Of a stretch of 64,000 nucleotides of DNA, positions 1 to 8,709 are shown one piece after another. The notes below the pieces were generated by a model, which was not told the DNA's origin, searched no databases, and saw nothing but the letters and a program-made list of their open reading frames with translations. Source of the stretch: Kushneria phyllosphaerae (GTDB lineage: Bacteria; Pseudomonadota; Gammaproteobacteria; Pseudomonadales; Halomonadaceae). The stretch spans positions 124,001 through 188,000 of the forward strand of contig NZ_ONZI01000001.1 in the NCBI RefSeq assembly GCF_900312995.1, written 5' to 3'. Within the stretch, counting starts at the first letter, position 1, and every line of letters starts with the position of its first letter. The position numbers and the translations under genes were made by a program.

Positions 1-62
1 GCTTCGGCCATGGTTTCGATATGGCCATACATCGAGTAATACAGTACCAGTACGCGTGACAT
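1..62 (-). CDS. wrbA: NAD(P)H:quinone oxidoreductase WrbA, N-terminal fragment
   Basis: Only the first 20 or so codons are inside the window; the gene runs off the left edge. The translation begins MSRVLVLYYSMYGHIETMAE, which is the FMN phosphate-binding start of WrbA-type flavodoxin-fold quinone reductases (the YYSMYGH motif). These are cytosolic tetrameric enzymes that reduce quinones by two electrons and avoid redox cycling. The ATG is preceded by a strong ribosome site (GAGGGAGG on the minus strand, about 71-78, 8 bases from the start). It is divergent from the RND pump genes. Assignment rests on a short but very characteristic motif. Confidence 0.82.
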   Translation of the reverse strand, partial: MSRVLVLYYSMYGHIETMAE

Positions 63-233
63 CGATGTTACCTCCCTCAAAAACGCTGAAATAAATGCAG
101 CAGAATGCGCGCCGCTGAATCAGCCTGGCGCAACCATCGTCATACTGCCTGTTTTCCGGTTCATGACAAGCCATCCCTGCGCCACCTCCAGGGTATCGCC
201 CAACGAGCCTTAAGCGCGTTTGAACACAAGACG

Positions 234-261
234 TTGCGACCCGGCGGGATCATCGTATGCT
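234..261 (+). promoter_or_regulatory. Possible sigma-70 promoter for the RND efflux operon
   Basis: A TTGCGA -35 element and a TATGCT -10 element are separated by 16 bases. They would start transcription near 268, shortly before the adaptor gene. Recognised by eye only; such matches occur by chance. Confidence 0.3.
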
Positions 262-314
262 GATGGGCACACGCCTCATTAATGCCGGGCGCCTACGCCT
301 GTGGAAACCTGCCC

Positions 315-1484
315 ATGCTTGAGTCTCACGATGCCCGTCGCCCGCTGATCTGGCTGGCAGCGCTGATTCCCGTGGCACTGGCCCTGATCTTCTGGTGGTG
401 GCTGGCGCGTGAGCGGGCGCCGGAGGATGCCGGCACCCCTTCTCCCATCGCCGTCGGTGTTGCCGAGGTCATCGAGCGCGACCTGAGGGCCACACTCAAT
501 ACCGTGGGCGATGTCGAGGCTACCGACTCTATCGAGATCGCCTCGCTGGTCACCGAGCGCATCACCGGGCTGCACTTTGACAGCGGCGAGCGGGTCAACA
601 AGGGCGATCTACTGATCCAGCTCGATGACCGCGCCGAGCAGCAGGGGCTGCGTGCCGCCCGCGTGATCGCCGAGCAGGAACAGCGCGAACTCGATCGTCT
701 GCAACCGCTGGTGCGCCAGGGCTCGATTGCCACCCAGCAGGCGGATGCCCAGCGCAACCGGCTGGAAAGTGCCCGAATCGAGGCGGCCCGTCTCACCGCC
801 GCGCTGGAAGAGCGCACCATCACCGCGCCGGTCAGCGGCCTCATGGGCCTGAGTCACTTGAGCGTCGGAGAGCTGATCAGCGCTGACACGCCGCTGGTCA
901 CACTGGACAGCATTGACCGGGTACAGGTCGACTTCTCGCTGCCCGAGCGCGAGCTGCAGCGCGTCACCGAAGGCATGAGGGTCATGGCGCACTCGGTGGC
1001 CTGGCCGGGCCAGACCTTTCCCGGCGAGGTCACCACCATCGATCCGCGTCTGGATCGAGAGACGCGCACGCTCATGATCAGAGCCCGCTTTGACAATCCC
1101 GATCTGGCCCTGCGCCCGGGCATGCTGCTCGACATCGCCCTGCTTCTGCCTGCTCGGCAACGCCTGGTCGTACCGGAAACCGCCATCATGGGGGAGCGTG
1201 ATCGTCAGTGGGTCTATGTGGTGACCCAAACGGCAGAGGGTCATCGCGCCCACCGGGTCGAGATCAATGTTGTGGAGCGTGCCCCCGGCTGGGCCGCCAT
1301 CGAGACCACCAGTGAGGACAACTCGCTAAAGCCGGGCGCTTCGGTGGCCATCAGCGGCCTGCGTGACATCGGTGAGGATCGCGCTCTGGTGCTCGATGAG
1401 ACCGCCGCGCGTGATACCCACGCTCTGTTGGAAGCGCGTCCGGCCAACGAGCGCACCGCACCGTCGGAGACGCCCGCCCCATGA
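315..1484 (+). CDS. RND efflux pump periplasmic adaptor (membrane fusion protein)
   Basis: Membrane fusion protein of the AcrA/HlyD family. It links an inner-membrane RND pump to an outer-membrane channel. A hydrophobic anchor (LIWLAALIPVALALIFWWWL) lies near residues 10-30. The lipoyl-like half motif and alpha-helical hairpin follow (about residues 75-180, ending ERTITAPVSGLMG), then the beta-barrel and membrane-proximal domains. An in-frame ATG at 282 is possible, but 315 has a better placed GGA ribosome site and begins just before the anchor. The stop overlaps the next start by four bases (ATGA), so adaptor and permease are translationally coupled. No outer-membrane factor gene is linked, so the pump probably uses a shared TolC-type channel. 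Substrate unknown. Confidence 0.85.
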   Translation: MLESHDARRPLIWLAALIPVALALIFWWWLARERAPEDAGTPSPIAVGVAEVIERDLRATLNTVGDVEATDSIEIASLVTERITGLHFDSGERVNKGDLLIQLDDRAEQQGLRAARVIAEQEQRELDRLQPLVRQGSIATQQADAQRNRLESARIEAARLTAALEERTITAPVSGLMGLSHLSVGELISADTPLVTLDSIDRVQVDFSLPERELQRVTEGMRVMAHSVAWPGQTFPGEVTTIDPRLDRETRTLMIRARFDNPDLALRPGMLLDIALLLPARQRLVVPETAIMGERDRQWVYVVTQTAEGHRAHRVEINVVERAPGWAAIETTSEDNSLKPGASVAISGLRDIGEDRALVLDETAARDTHALLEARPANERTAPSETPAP

Positions 1485-4400
1485 CCCTGACCGATCTTGC
1501 CGTGACACGACCGGTCGGCACCGTGGTCGTCTCCCTGCTGCTGGTGCTGTTTGGCGTGCTCGGCTTTCTGGATCTGCCCATCCGTGAATACCCCTCCATT
1601 GAGGAGCCGGAGGTGTCGGTCGAGATCGTCTGGCCCGGCGCCTCTGCAGCGGTGGTGGAATCGCGCGTCACCCAGACCATTGAAAACGTCGTTGCCGGCA
1701 TCGAAGGCGTGGTCAGCGTCGAATCGGAAAGTAACGATGGTGAATCCGAAGTTACGCTGACCTTTGCCAGCGATATTGATCTGGACACCGCCGCCAACGA
1801 CGTGCGCGATCAGGTCTCGCGGGTGGCCGACGCCCTGCCGACCGGCGCCGAGGCCCCGGAGATCAGCAAGGACCAGGGCGGTAGCGATACGCTCATGATC
1901 CTGTCGGTACAGACCGACCGAATGAGCGCCATGGCGCTGTCGGACTATGCCGACCGGTCGCTGCTGGATCGGTTCTCGACCATTGGCGGCGTCTCGCGCG
2001 TACGGCTTTGGGGGTCGCAGCTGCCGGCCATGCGCGTGGATCTGGACCGCCACGCCATGACGGCCCACGACATTACCGTTGACGACATCACCAATGCGCT
2101 GGCCAGCGAAAACGTCGAATATCCGGGCGGGCGGATCGAGTCCGCCACCCGGGAATTCACCGTGCGCCTGCTGCCAGGCTATGACACGGCCGATGCCTTT
2201 CGCCGCCTGCCGCTGCGCCGGGGCGAGGGCACCCGCACCGTGACGCTGGGCGATGTGGCCACGGTCACGCTGGGCCCGGAAACGCGGCGTGAACGCTTTG
2301 AGGTCAATGGTCAGCCCACCGTCTCGATTGCCATCAGCCGCCAGAGCACGGCCAATACGCTGTCCATCTCGCGCGATGTACGTGCAACACTTGAGGATCT
2401 GCGCGATGAGCTGCCCGAAGGCATGCACATCAATATCGTCTCCGATGACACCCTCTACATTTCGGCAGCACTCAAGGAGGTGCTGCTGACGCTGGTCATC
2501 GCGGTGGTCATGGTGGTCGGCGTGATCATCCTTTTTTTGGGCTCGTGGCGCGCGGCGCTCGTCGCCGCCACGGTGATCCCCATTTCGCTTTTGGCCTGCG
2601 GCATGATCCTGCTGGGGCTGGGGTTCAGTCTCAACATGCTGACCCTTCTGGCACTGGTGCTCTCGGTCGGGCTGGTGGTGGATGACGCCATCGTCATGAT
2701 TGAAAACATTCAGCGCCACCTGGAAGAGGGTGATACCTCGCTGGTGGCCGCCTTTCGCGGGGCCCGTCAGGTCGCCTTTGCCATTATTGCCACCAGCCTG
2801 GTGCTGATGGCGGTCTTTTTGCCCATCACGCTGATGAGCGGCCAGACCGGGCGCCTGTTTACCGAGTTCGCCGTCACGATTGCCGCCGCCATCGCCTTTT
2901 CCACCCTGGTATCGCTGACGCTGACGCCGGTCATGGCCTCGTGGCTGCTGACCGGTCACTCAAGGCGTCAGGGCTCGCCGACCGGACGGCTCATGGACGG
3001 CGTCACGGCGCGCTATCAGCGCCATCTGAGTGACATGCTGCATCGTCCGGTACTGGTCGGCGGTGGCTTTGTGGCCATGGTGATCGTCACCGTCGCGGTC
3101 ATCACGACATTGCCCACCGAGTACGAGCCCTATGACGACCGCGGCGCCCTGCGCATCAACGTGCAGGCCGAGGAAGGGGTCAATTTCGAGGAGATGGCGC
3201 GGCGCATGCAGGTCATGGGACAGCGGCTAGAACCCATTATCGGAGACCGGGCACTGGTGGATAACGCCTCGCTGCGCGTGCCGTCGCCCGGCAACAGCGA
3301 AGGGGCGGTCAACAATGGCCGCTGGATCATCAGCTTCACGCCCTGGCAGACGCGCGAGCAGAGCACCCGCCAGGTGGCCGCACGCATCAATAAAGCGCTG
3401 GAGGGGTTTTCCGAAGTCAGCGCGACGACGCTTCTGCCGCGTGGGCTGAGCTCGGGCAACGCCACGCCGGTGCAGTTCGTGGTGGGGGGACCGGACTACG
3501 CCACACTGGGTGCCTGGCGCGATCAGCTGATGGCCGCATGGCAGGACTATCCCGGCCTTGAAGCGCTCGATAGTGACCTGATCGAAACCACGCCGCAGCT
3601 TCAGGTACGTCTGGACCGTGAGCGCGCCGCACAGCTCGGCGTCAGCGCCGAAACGGTAGGCCGAACGCTTGAATCCTTTTTTGGCGAGCGCAGCCTGACC
3701 ACGTTTGAGCGTGATGGCCAGTCCTATGACGTGATCCTGCAGGGGCGGCGCGAGCAGCGCCTGACGCCACAGGCGCTGGAAGATATCCGGGTACGTACCG
3801 GCAGCGGCGCGCTGGTGAGCCTGGCCAATCTCGTGCATCTGGAAGAGATTGCGGTCTCCCCCACGCTCAACCGCTATAACCGGATTCGCGCCGTCACCTT
3901 CTCGGCCAACGTTGCCGAAGGCTACAGCCTGTCGCAGGTGCTCGATCACATGAACGCCACGGTCGACGCCACCCTGCCGGAGCAGGCGCGTATCGATTAC
4001 AAGGGCGCCACACAGGACTTTCTCGAGGCCGGACGCGATCTACTGCTGGTGTTTACCGTAGCGATCGCGGTCACCTGGCTGGTGCTGGCAGCACAGTTCG
4101 AGAACTTCATCAGCCCGCTGGTGGTGATGCTGACCGTGCCGCTGGGGATGCTGGGCGCCGGCATGGCGCTGTGGCTGATGAGCGAGAGTCTCAATCTGTA
4201 TGCCCAGATCGGGCTTTTGATGCTGATCGGGCTATCAGCCAAAAACGGCATCCTGATTGTCGAGTTCGCCAATCAGCTGCGCGATGACGGAGTGGCGCTG
4301 CGCGAGGCCATTTTGCAGGCCTCTCAAACGCGCCTGCGCCCGATTCTGATGACCTCAATCTCGACCATGGCCGGTGCCCTGCCGCTGGTGATGGCCACCG

Positions 4401-4585
4401 GCGCTGGGGCGGCCAGTCGTTTCGGGCTGGGCATCACGCTGCTGGCCGGCTGCGCCAGCGCCACGCTTCTGACCTTGGGCGTGGTGCCGATCGCCTACTA
4501 CTGGCTGGCCGGCCATCAAAAGCCCCCGGGGCATCGTCGCCGCCAGCTCAGGGCCTCACTGGAACGTCACACGCCCGAGATGTGA
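1481..4585 (+). CDS. RND efflux transporter permease (AcrB/MexB-like family)
   Basis: Full-length (1,034 residues) resistance-nodulation-division permease. It is a proton-driven trimeric inner-membrane pump that expels hydrophobic or amphipathic compounds. The layout is typical: first transmembrane helix at residues 10-30, a large periplasmic loop, a helix bundle from about 335, a second periplasmic loop and a C-terminal helix bundle to about 1010. The paired aspartates in TM4 needed for proton relay are present (VVDDAIVMIENI, D401-D402). The AKNGILIVEFANQL signature of TM10-11 is also present. It begins within the stop codon of the adaptor gene and ends by overlapping the convergent dioxygenase by 19 bases. 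Sequence style (FLDLPIREYPSIEEPEVSV) is that of the MexK/AcrB-like HAE1 group; the substrate cannot be read. Confidence 0.92.
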   Translation: MTLTDLAVTRPVGTVVVSLLLVLFGVLGFLDLPIREYPSIEEPEVSVEIVWPGASAAVVESRVTQTIENVVAGIEGVVSVESESNDGESEVTLTFASDIDLDTAANDVRDQVSRVADALPTGAEAPEISKDQGGSDTLMILSVQTDRMSAMALSDYADRSLLDRFSTIGGVSRVRLWGSQLPAMRVDLDRHAMTAHDITVDDITNALASENVEYPGGRIESATREFTVRLLPGYDTADAFRRLPLRRGEGTRTVTLGDVATVTLGPETRRERFEVNGQPTVSIAISRQSTANTLSISRDVRATLEDLRDELPEGMHINIVSDDTLYISAALKEVLLTLVIAVVMVVGVIILFLGSWRAALVAATVIPISLLACGMILLGLGFSLNMLTLLALVLSVGLVVDDAIVMIENIQRHLEEGDTSLVAAFRGARQVAFAIIATSLVLMAVFLPITLMSGQTGRLFTEFAVTIAAAIAFSTLVSLTLTPVMASWLLTGHSRRQGSPTGRLMDGVTARYQRHLSDMLHRPVLVGGGFVAMVIVTVAVITTLPTEYEPYDDRGALRINVQAEEGVNFEEMARRMQVMGQRLEPIIGDRALVDNASLRVPSPGNSEGAVNNGRWIISFTPWQTREQSTRQVAARINKALEGFSEVSATTLLPRGLSSGNATPVQFVVGGPDYATLGAWRDQLMAAWQDYPGLEALDSDLIETTPQLQVRLDRERAAQLGVSAETVGRTLESFFGERSLTTFERDGQSYDVILQGRREQRLTPQALEDIRVRTGSGALVSLANLVHLEEIAVSPTLNRYNRIRAVTFSANVAEGYSLSQVLDHMNATVDATLPEQARIDYKGATQDFLEAGRDLLLVFTVAIAVTWLVLAAQFENFISPLVVMLTVPLGMLGAGMALWLMSESLNLYAQIGLLMLIGLSAKNGILIVEFANQLRDDGVALREAILQASQTRLRPILMTSISTMAGALPLVMATGAGAASRFGLGITLLAGCASATLLTLGVVPIAYYWLAGHQKPPGHRRRQLRASLERHTPEM

Positions 4586-5358
4586 TCCGACGGTTGACGC
4601 TTGAAGGTCAGCACCAGCAGATCCCGCCTGCCAACGCACGAGGCGTCCTCGGCCACGATGGGCGTGACGCCGTGCAGCACCCGGGTGTCGTCGACCAGCG
4701 CCATGTCCAGCGGCTCGGCCAGAGTGAAGGCGGCCAGCTCACGACGATCCAGGTCATGTATGTGCGAAATGCCCTCACCCACGTTGTGACGCCCCACCAT
4801 CACCATCGCCACGAAATCCACGCCGTCGCGGTGAAGCCCTTCGGGCGTGGGCAGACCGGCAGTGATGTCACCGCCCACCTCGATTCGAAACTGATGCATC
4901 TCGACGTGCCAGTCGATCCCGGGCGCGCAGCGTCCAAATACGCCCAGCGTCAGTTCGCAGAGAAAGGCAAACGTATGCGTTTCGAGCGCCCCATCTTCTA
5001 CCGGCTCAAAGTGACGCTCAATACCGCCGTTGAGCCGGTTGAAATCCGTGGTCTGAAAGTGGGCCTGATGAGGCTTTCGAACCAGCGCGTGTGCACCAAA
5101 CGCAGCACTGAACACCGCATGACGCCTGCGCCGGTAGCGCCCGCCATCGCCCATGAAGCGATCCGGCGCCAGATCGTTCCAGTAGCGGGCCAGCGCGTCA
5201 TGGTCTCGGGGGCGATGCCCGTGGGCCGCGCACCAGTCATGAAAGACCGGGGCGATCTCGCCGGCCGGCGCCAACAGATAGCCGTCGCGCTCAAGCCGCT
5301 CGGAAAGCGACGTTGAAAGCGTTTCAAGCGGGGCATCATGCGTTGGCACATCAGACAT
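4567..5358 (-). CDS. 2-oxoglutarate/Fe(II) dioxygenase family protein (2OG-Fe_Oxy_2)
   Basis: Non-heme iron oxygenase of the BsmA/isoleucine-hydroxylase family, whose characterised members hydroxylate free L-amino acids. The iron-binding triad is visible as HRDGVDFV (His and Asp) and the later VDDTRVLHGVTP (His). The C-terminal RRDLLVLTFKR supplies the usual arginine for the 2-oxoglutarate carboxylate. The frame is open back to a GTG at 5400, but the ATG at 5358 (MSDVPTHDAPL) agrees better with family length, about 263 residues. It is convergent with the RND permease and overlaps its end by 19 bases. Substrate is not known; an amino-acid hydroxylase is an inference from family. Confidence 0.75.
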   Translation of the reverse strand: MSDVPTHDAPLETLSTSLSERLERDGYLLAPAGEIAPVFHDWCAAHGHRPRDHDALARYWNDLAPDRFMGDGGRYRRRRHAVFSAAFGAHALVRKPHQAHFQTTDFNRLNGGIERHFEPVEDGALETHTFAFLCELTLGVFGRCAPGIDWHVEMHQFRIEVGGDITAGLPTPEGLHRDGVDFVAMVMVGRHNVGEGISHIHDLDRRELAAFTLAEPLDMALVDDTRVLHGVTPIVAEDASCVGRRDLLVLTFKRQPSDHISGV

Positions 5359-5511
5359 CAGGGTCACCACCGGGAATGAAGCAAGGGGTAGAGCCACCAC
5401 GCGTCAGACCAGACCTGACGCCGCGCGGGGCAGAGCGCTATTATGGCACTGTCGATCATCGCCGCCCATGACCGCGTGCTCAGGGCGCACGTCTACAAAA
5501 GGCCCCCGTCC

Positions 5512-6558
5512 ATGTCCGCATCCCACAGCGCCCCCATTGCCATCACCATGGGCGACCCGGCCGGCGTCGGTCCGGAAATTATCACTCGTCTGGCCTGCCT
5601 GCCGCGCACGAGTGACACGCCGCTGCTGGTCATCGGCGATATCGAGCGGCTGCGCGCCATGGCAGAGCGGCTGGGACTGGCGCTGACGCTTGTGCCCATC
5701 CAGCACCCGAGCGAGCTGGGCACTCACGGCGTCACGCCAGGACGTCTGGCCGTTCTGCCGGCAGGCCCATCCCTGCCGCCTGATCTGCCCTATGGCCGGG
5801 TCGATGCCCGCGCCGGCGCCGCGGCCTATTCTTACGTCAGTCGCGCCATCGATTTCGCGCTTGAGGGCGCCATCAGCGCCATCGTGACGGCCCCGCTCAA
5901 CAAGGCCGCCATGGCCGCGGCCGGCATTACCTACCCCGGACATACCGAGATTCTCGCCGACCGCGCCGGCACGCAGGATTTCGGCATGATGCTGGCCAAC
6001 GACGAGCTGCGCGTGATGCTGGTGTCGATTCACCTGTCGCTGCGCCAGGCCATCGACGCCGTCACTCCCGAGCGCGAACTGCGCGCCATTCGCCTTGCCG
6101 CGCGCGCCTGTCACGCCTACGGCATCGAGCACCCGCGCATCGCAGTCGCCGGGCTCAACCCGCATGCCGGGGAAGGCGGCCTGTTCGGCGAGGAGGATGA
6201 GGACACCATTGCGCCGGCGATCGCCCGGGCCCGCGAAGAAGGCATCGACGCTTCCGGGCCCTGGCCGGGGGATACGGTCTTCATGAACGCCCGCCGCGGC
6301 CACTTTGACGCGGTGGTGGCGCAGTATCACGACCAGGGCCTGATCCCGGTGAAGTATTTAGGGGTTGAGAACGGCGTGAACATCACGGTGGGGCTGCCGT
6401 TCGTGCGCACCAGTGTCGATCATGGCACTGCCTTCGATATTGCAGGCACCGGGCGCGCCGACCCATCGAGTCTTTTGTACGCGCTCAAACAGGCCGAGGC
6501 GATGGTGCGCGCAGGCGCCGGAAATCGCCCGATCGGATGCAACATTGGCCAGCGGTAG
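5512..6558 (+). CDS. pdxA: 4-hydroxythreonine-4-phosphate dehydrogenase
   Basis: PdxA oxidises 4-phosphohydroxy-L-threonine in pyridoxal 5'-phosphate synthesis, as a cytosolic homodimer. Family motifs are present in order: ITMGDPAGVGPEI at the N-terminus, TAPLNKAA, YPGHTEIL (metal-binding His), AGLNPHAGEGG, and QYHDQGLIPVKYL with the other metal-binding His. Length from the chosen ATG is 348 residues, close to the usual 330. An upstream in-frame ATG at 5443 would add 23 residues not seen in the family. The 5512 start follows AAAAGG at a good distance. In many gammaproteobacteria pdxA sits with ksgA and apaH; here it stands alone between the dioxygenase and a glpD-like gene. Confidence 0.93.
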   Translation: MSASHSAPIAITMGDPAGVGPEIITRLACLPRTSDTPLLVIGDIERLRAMAERLGLALTLVPIQHPSELGTHGVTPGRLAVLPAGPSLPPDLPYGRVDARAGAAAYSYVSRAIDFALEGAISAIVTAPLNKAAMAAAGITYPGHTEILADRAGTQDFGMMLANDELRVMLVSIHLSLRQAIDAVTPERELRAIRLAARACHAYGIEHPRIAVAGLNPHAGEGGLFGEEDEDTIAPAIARAREEGIDASGPWPGDTVFMNARRGHFDAVVAQYHDQGLIPVKYLGVENGVNITVGLPFVRTSVDHGTAFDIAGTGRADPSSLLYALKQAEAMVRAGAGNRPIGCNIGQR

Positions 6559-6635
6559 TACACTGAAGGCATGACAACGCCGCTGCGAGCTCATCCGCGA
6601 CGGCGCGCCACTCCCTCACGACGCGGAGCAGGACG

Positions 6636-8378
6636 ATGCAACTCAGGCAGAGCAATATCGAAAGGCTGGCCGACGGCGAAACCTACGACACGCTGATCAT
6701 TGGCGGCGGCATCAACGGGGCGGTCTGCGCGGCGGCGCTGGCCGGGCGCGGCGTGAAGGTCGGCCTGGTGGAACAGGGCGACTTCGCCGGCATGACCAGC
6801 ATGTGGTCGTCCAATCTCATCTGGGGCGGCATCAAGTACATGGAGTCGCGGGATTTCAAGCTGGTGCGCGAACTCTGTATCTCGCGTAACCATCTCATCA
6901 AGCACTACCCCTCGACCGTGCAGGAGATCCGTTTTCTCACCACGATCACCAAGGGCTTTCGCTGGAATCCGCTGATGCTGTGGGCGGGCACCTGGATCTA
7001 CTGGCTGTTTGGCAACTGCTTTACCCGAGTACCACGCCTGCCGAGCCTTAACACCATCAACCGCGAAGAGCCGGTGATCAACACCCAATCGGCGACCGGC
7101 TGTTTCGAGTATTCCGACGCCTTTTTGCACGACAATGACGCTCGTTTTGTATGGAATTTCGTGCGTACCGCCATGAACAGCGGCTGCGTGGCGGCCAACT
7201 ACGTCGAGGCGACCGGTTTCGAGCGCCGGGGGGATCTCTGGCACGTGGGCCTTCGAGATGTCATGAGCGGGCGCGAGTGGACGATCAGGGCGAAGACGCT
7301 GGTCAACGCCTGCGGCCCGCTGGCTGATCGCACCAACGCCCTGGCCCACAAGCATACCGAGCACAGCCACGTGCTCTCCAAGGGCATCCACCTGATCGTC
7401 GATCGCATCACGCCCCACAAGCGCGTGATGGCCTTTTTCGACGAGGATGGGCGACTTTTCTTCGCCATTCCCATGGGGACCCGTACCTGCATCGGCACGA
7501 CCGACACTCGCACCGAAGACCCCCACGCAGCCATCACCGACGATGACGTCAAGTTTGTGCTCGACAACATCAACGCGCGTCTGTCGCTCGACAAGCCGCT
7601 GGACCGCGACGACATCATCGCCACGCGCTGCGGCGTGCGACCGCTGGCCGTACAGAACACCAGCGGCGGCGACCGCGACTTCCTGCAACTGTCACGCAAG
7701 CACGAGATCGATTCCGACATCGATCAGGGCTTTATCAGCATCTTTGGCGGCAAGCTCACCGACTGCATCAACGTCGGCGAGGAGATCGTTGATCTGGTCA
7801 AGACCATGGGCATCGATATCCGCTTCCCCGACTACCGCTGGTACGGCGAACCGGTAGATGCCGTGCGCGATGAGTTTTTCCACCAGGCCCGCCTGATGAA
7901 GCTCGATGACTATACCGATGCCAGCGCCTCCGAGCCGCTGTCTACTCGTCTGTGGCGGCGCTACGCGGCCCACGCCATCGGTATCCTCGAGTACATTCGC
8001 GAGGACCCGCGTCAGGCGGAAATTCTCATAGAGGGGACCGAGTACATTCGTGCCGAGGTGCGCCAGGCCGCACGGCGCGAGATGATCACCAAGCTCGAGG
8101 ACTTTTTGCGGCGGCGCTCCAAGATCAGTCTCGTCTCGCGACAGGAGACCATCCGCCAGTCGGCAGGGCTTATGGAAGCGTGCGAGCTGCTGTTCGGCGA
8201 GGATGCCCGGATGCGCTTTGATGAATATTTTCGCGATCATCCCGTGACCAATGGCATCGCTCGCGATCCCGGTGCAGGCCCTCTGCCGGCCGATGGGGCC
8301 AGCAATAACCCGGCCACCGAGCATGACAAGGCGCCGGAGGGTCAAAAGGAAGGGGATTTCGAGACGCTGAACTGGTAG
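6636..8378 (+). CDS. glpD: FAD-dependent glycerol-3-phosphate dehydrogenase/oxidase family protein
   Basis: 580-residue flavoprotein of the GlpD family, which oxidises sn-glycerol 3-phosphate to dihydroxyacetone phosphate and feeds electrons to the quinone pool at the inner membrane. The N-terminus carries the FAD dinucleotide motif (IIGGGINGAVCAAALAGRG). RTCIGTTDTRTEDPH and a C-terminal helical domain match the family. It is divergent at one key place: the usual SSKLIHGGLRYLE segment reads SSNLIWGGIKYMES. It may therefore be a GlpD paralogue with altered substrate preference. No glpF or glpK is adjacent. GGAGCAGGAC precedes the ATG. The gene symbol is used in the family sense. Confidence 0.75.
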   Translation: MQLRQSNIERLADGETYDTLIIGGGINGAVCAAALAGRGVKVGLVEQGDFAGMTSMWSSNLIWGGIKYMESRDFKLVRELCISRNHLIKHYPSTVQEIRFLTTITKGFRWNPLMLWAGTWIYWLFGNCFTRVPRLPSLNTINREEPVINTQSATGCFEYSDAFLHDNDARFVWNFVRTAMNSGCVAANYVEATGFERRGDLWHVGLRDVMSGREWTIRAKTLVNACGPLADRTNALAHKHTEHSHVLSKGIHLIVDRITPHKRVMAFFDEDGRLFFAIPMGTRTCIGTTDTRTEDPHAAITDDDVKFVLDNINARLSLDKPLDRDDIIATRCGVRPLAVQNTSGGDRDFLQLSRKHEIDSDIDQGFISIFGGKLTDCINVGEEIVDLVKTMGIDIRFPDYRWYGEPVDAVRDEFFHQARLMKLDDYTDASASEPLSTRLWRRYAAHAIGILEYIREDPRQAEILIEGTEYIRAEVRQAARREMITKLEDFLRRRSKISLVSRQETIRQSAGLMEACELLFGEDARMRFDEYFRDHPVTNGIARDPGAGPLPADGASNNPATEHDKAPEGQKEGDFETLNW

Positions 8379-8709
8379 TCGCCTCTCTGCCTTGATCAGC
8401 GCCATCCGCGCGGCGCTGATCGAACGGTTTACCACCATGACAAGTGCATCCGACGCCGCGCGGGTAGCGGCCTCGCCATTGCCAAACGTCTTCCATACGT
8501 GCTCACACAGGTCAGGGCCATGATGTGCGCCGGGGGCTGACACCCCCGCCCGTGATTCCATGGCATGTTGGAGCGCGCCACTGTGGTATAAGCCACCGGG
8601 GTCACCCGGCAAGACGATCGGGGAACGCAACCTCGTCCACGGGGTCGATGAAGAATGCGCAGCCCCACGGGGCCTGTTTGAACGTTGTCGCTACCGCAGG
8701 AACTCTATC
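8379..8709 (+). other. Intergenic region with two hairpins and a possible -10 element
   Basis: No convincing gene. A 10-bp stem (GATCAGCGCC/GGCGCTGATC, 8394-8421) lies just after the glpD-like stop and may end transcription, although it lacks a good T run. A second hairpin (CGGGGG/CCCCCG) is at 8531-8548. TGTGGTATAAG at about 8582-8592 resembles an extended -10 box and could serve the transporter gene that follows. Confidence 0.4.

Noticed and set aside
1241..2959. A 572-codon open frame on the minus strand opposite the RND permease
   Set aside because: It mirrors the permease codon pattern, has a low-complexity Gln/His/Asp/Arg-rich translation and no ribosome site; the plus-strand gene is beyond doubt.
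4582..5316. A 244-codon plus-strand frame opposite the dioxygenase
   Set aside because: The minus-strand frame has iron-binding motifs and family length; the plus frame has none.
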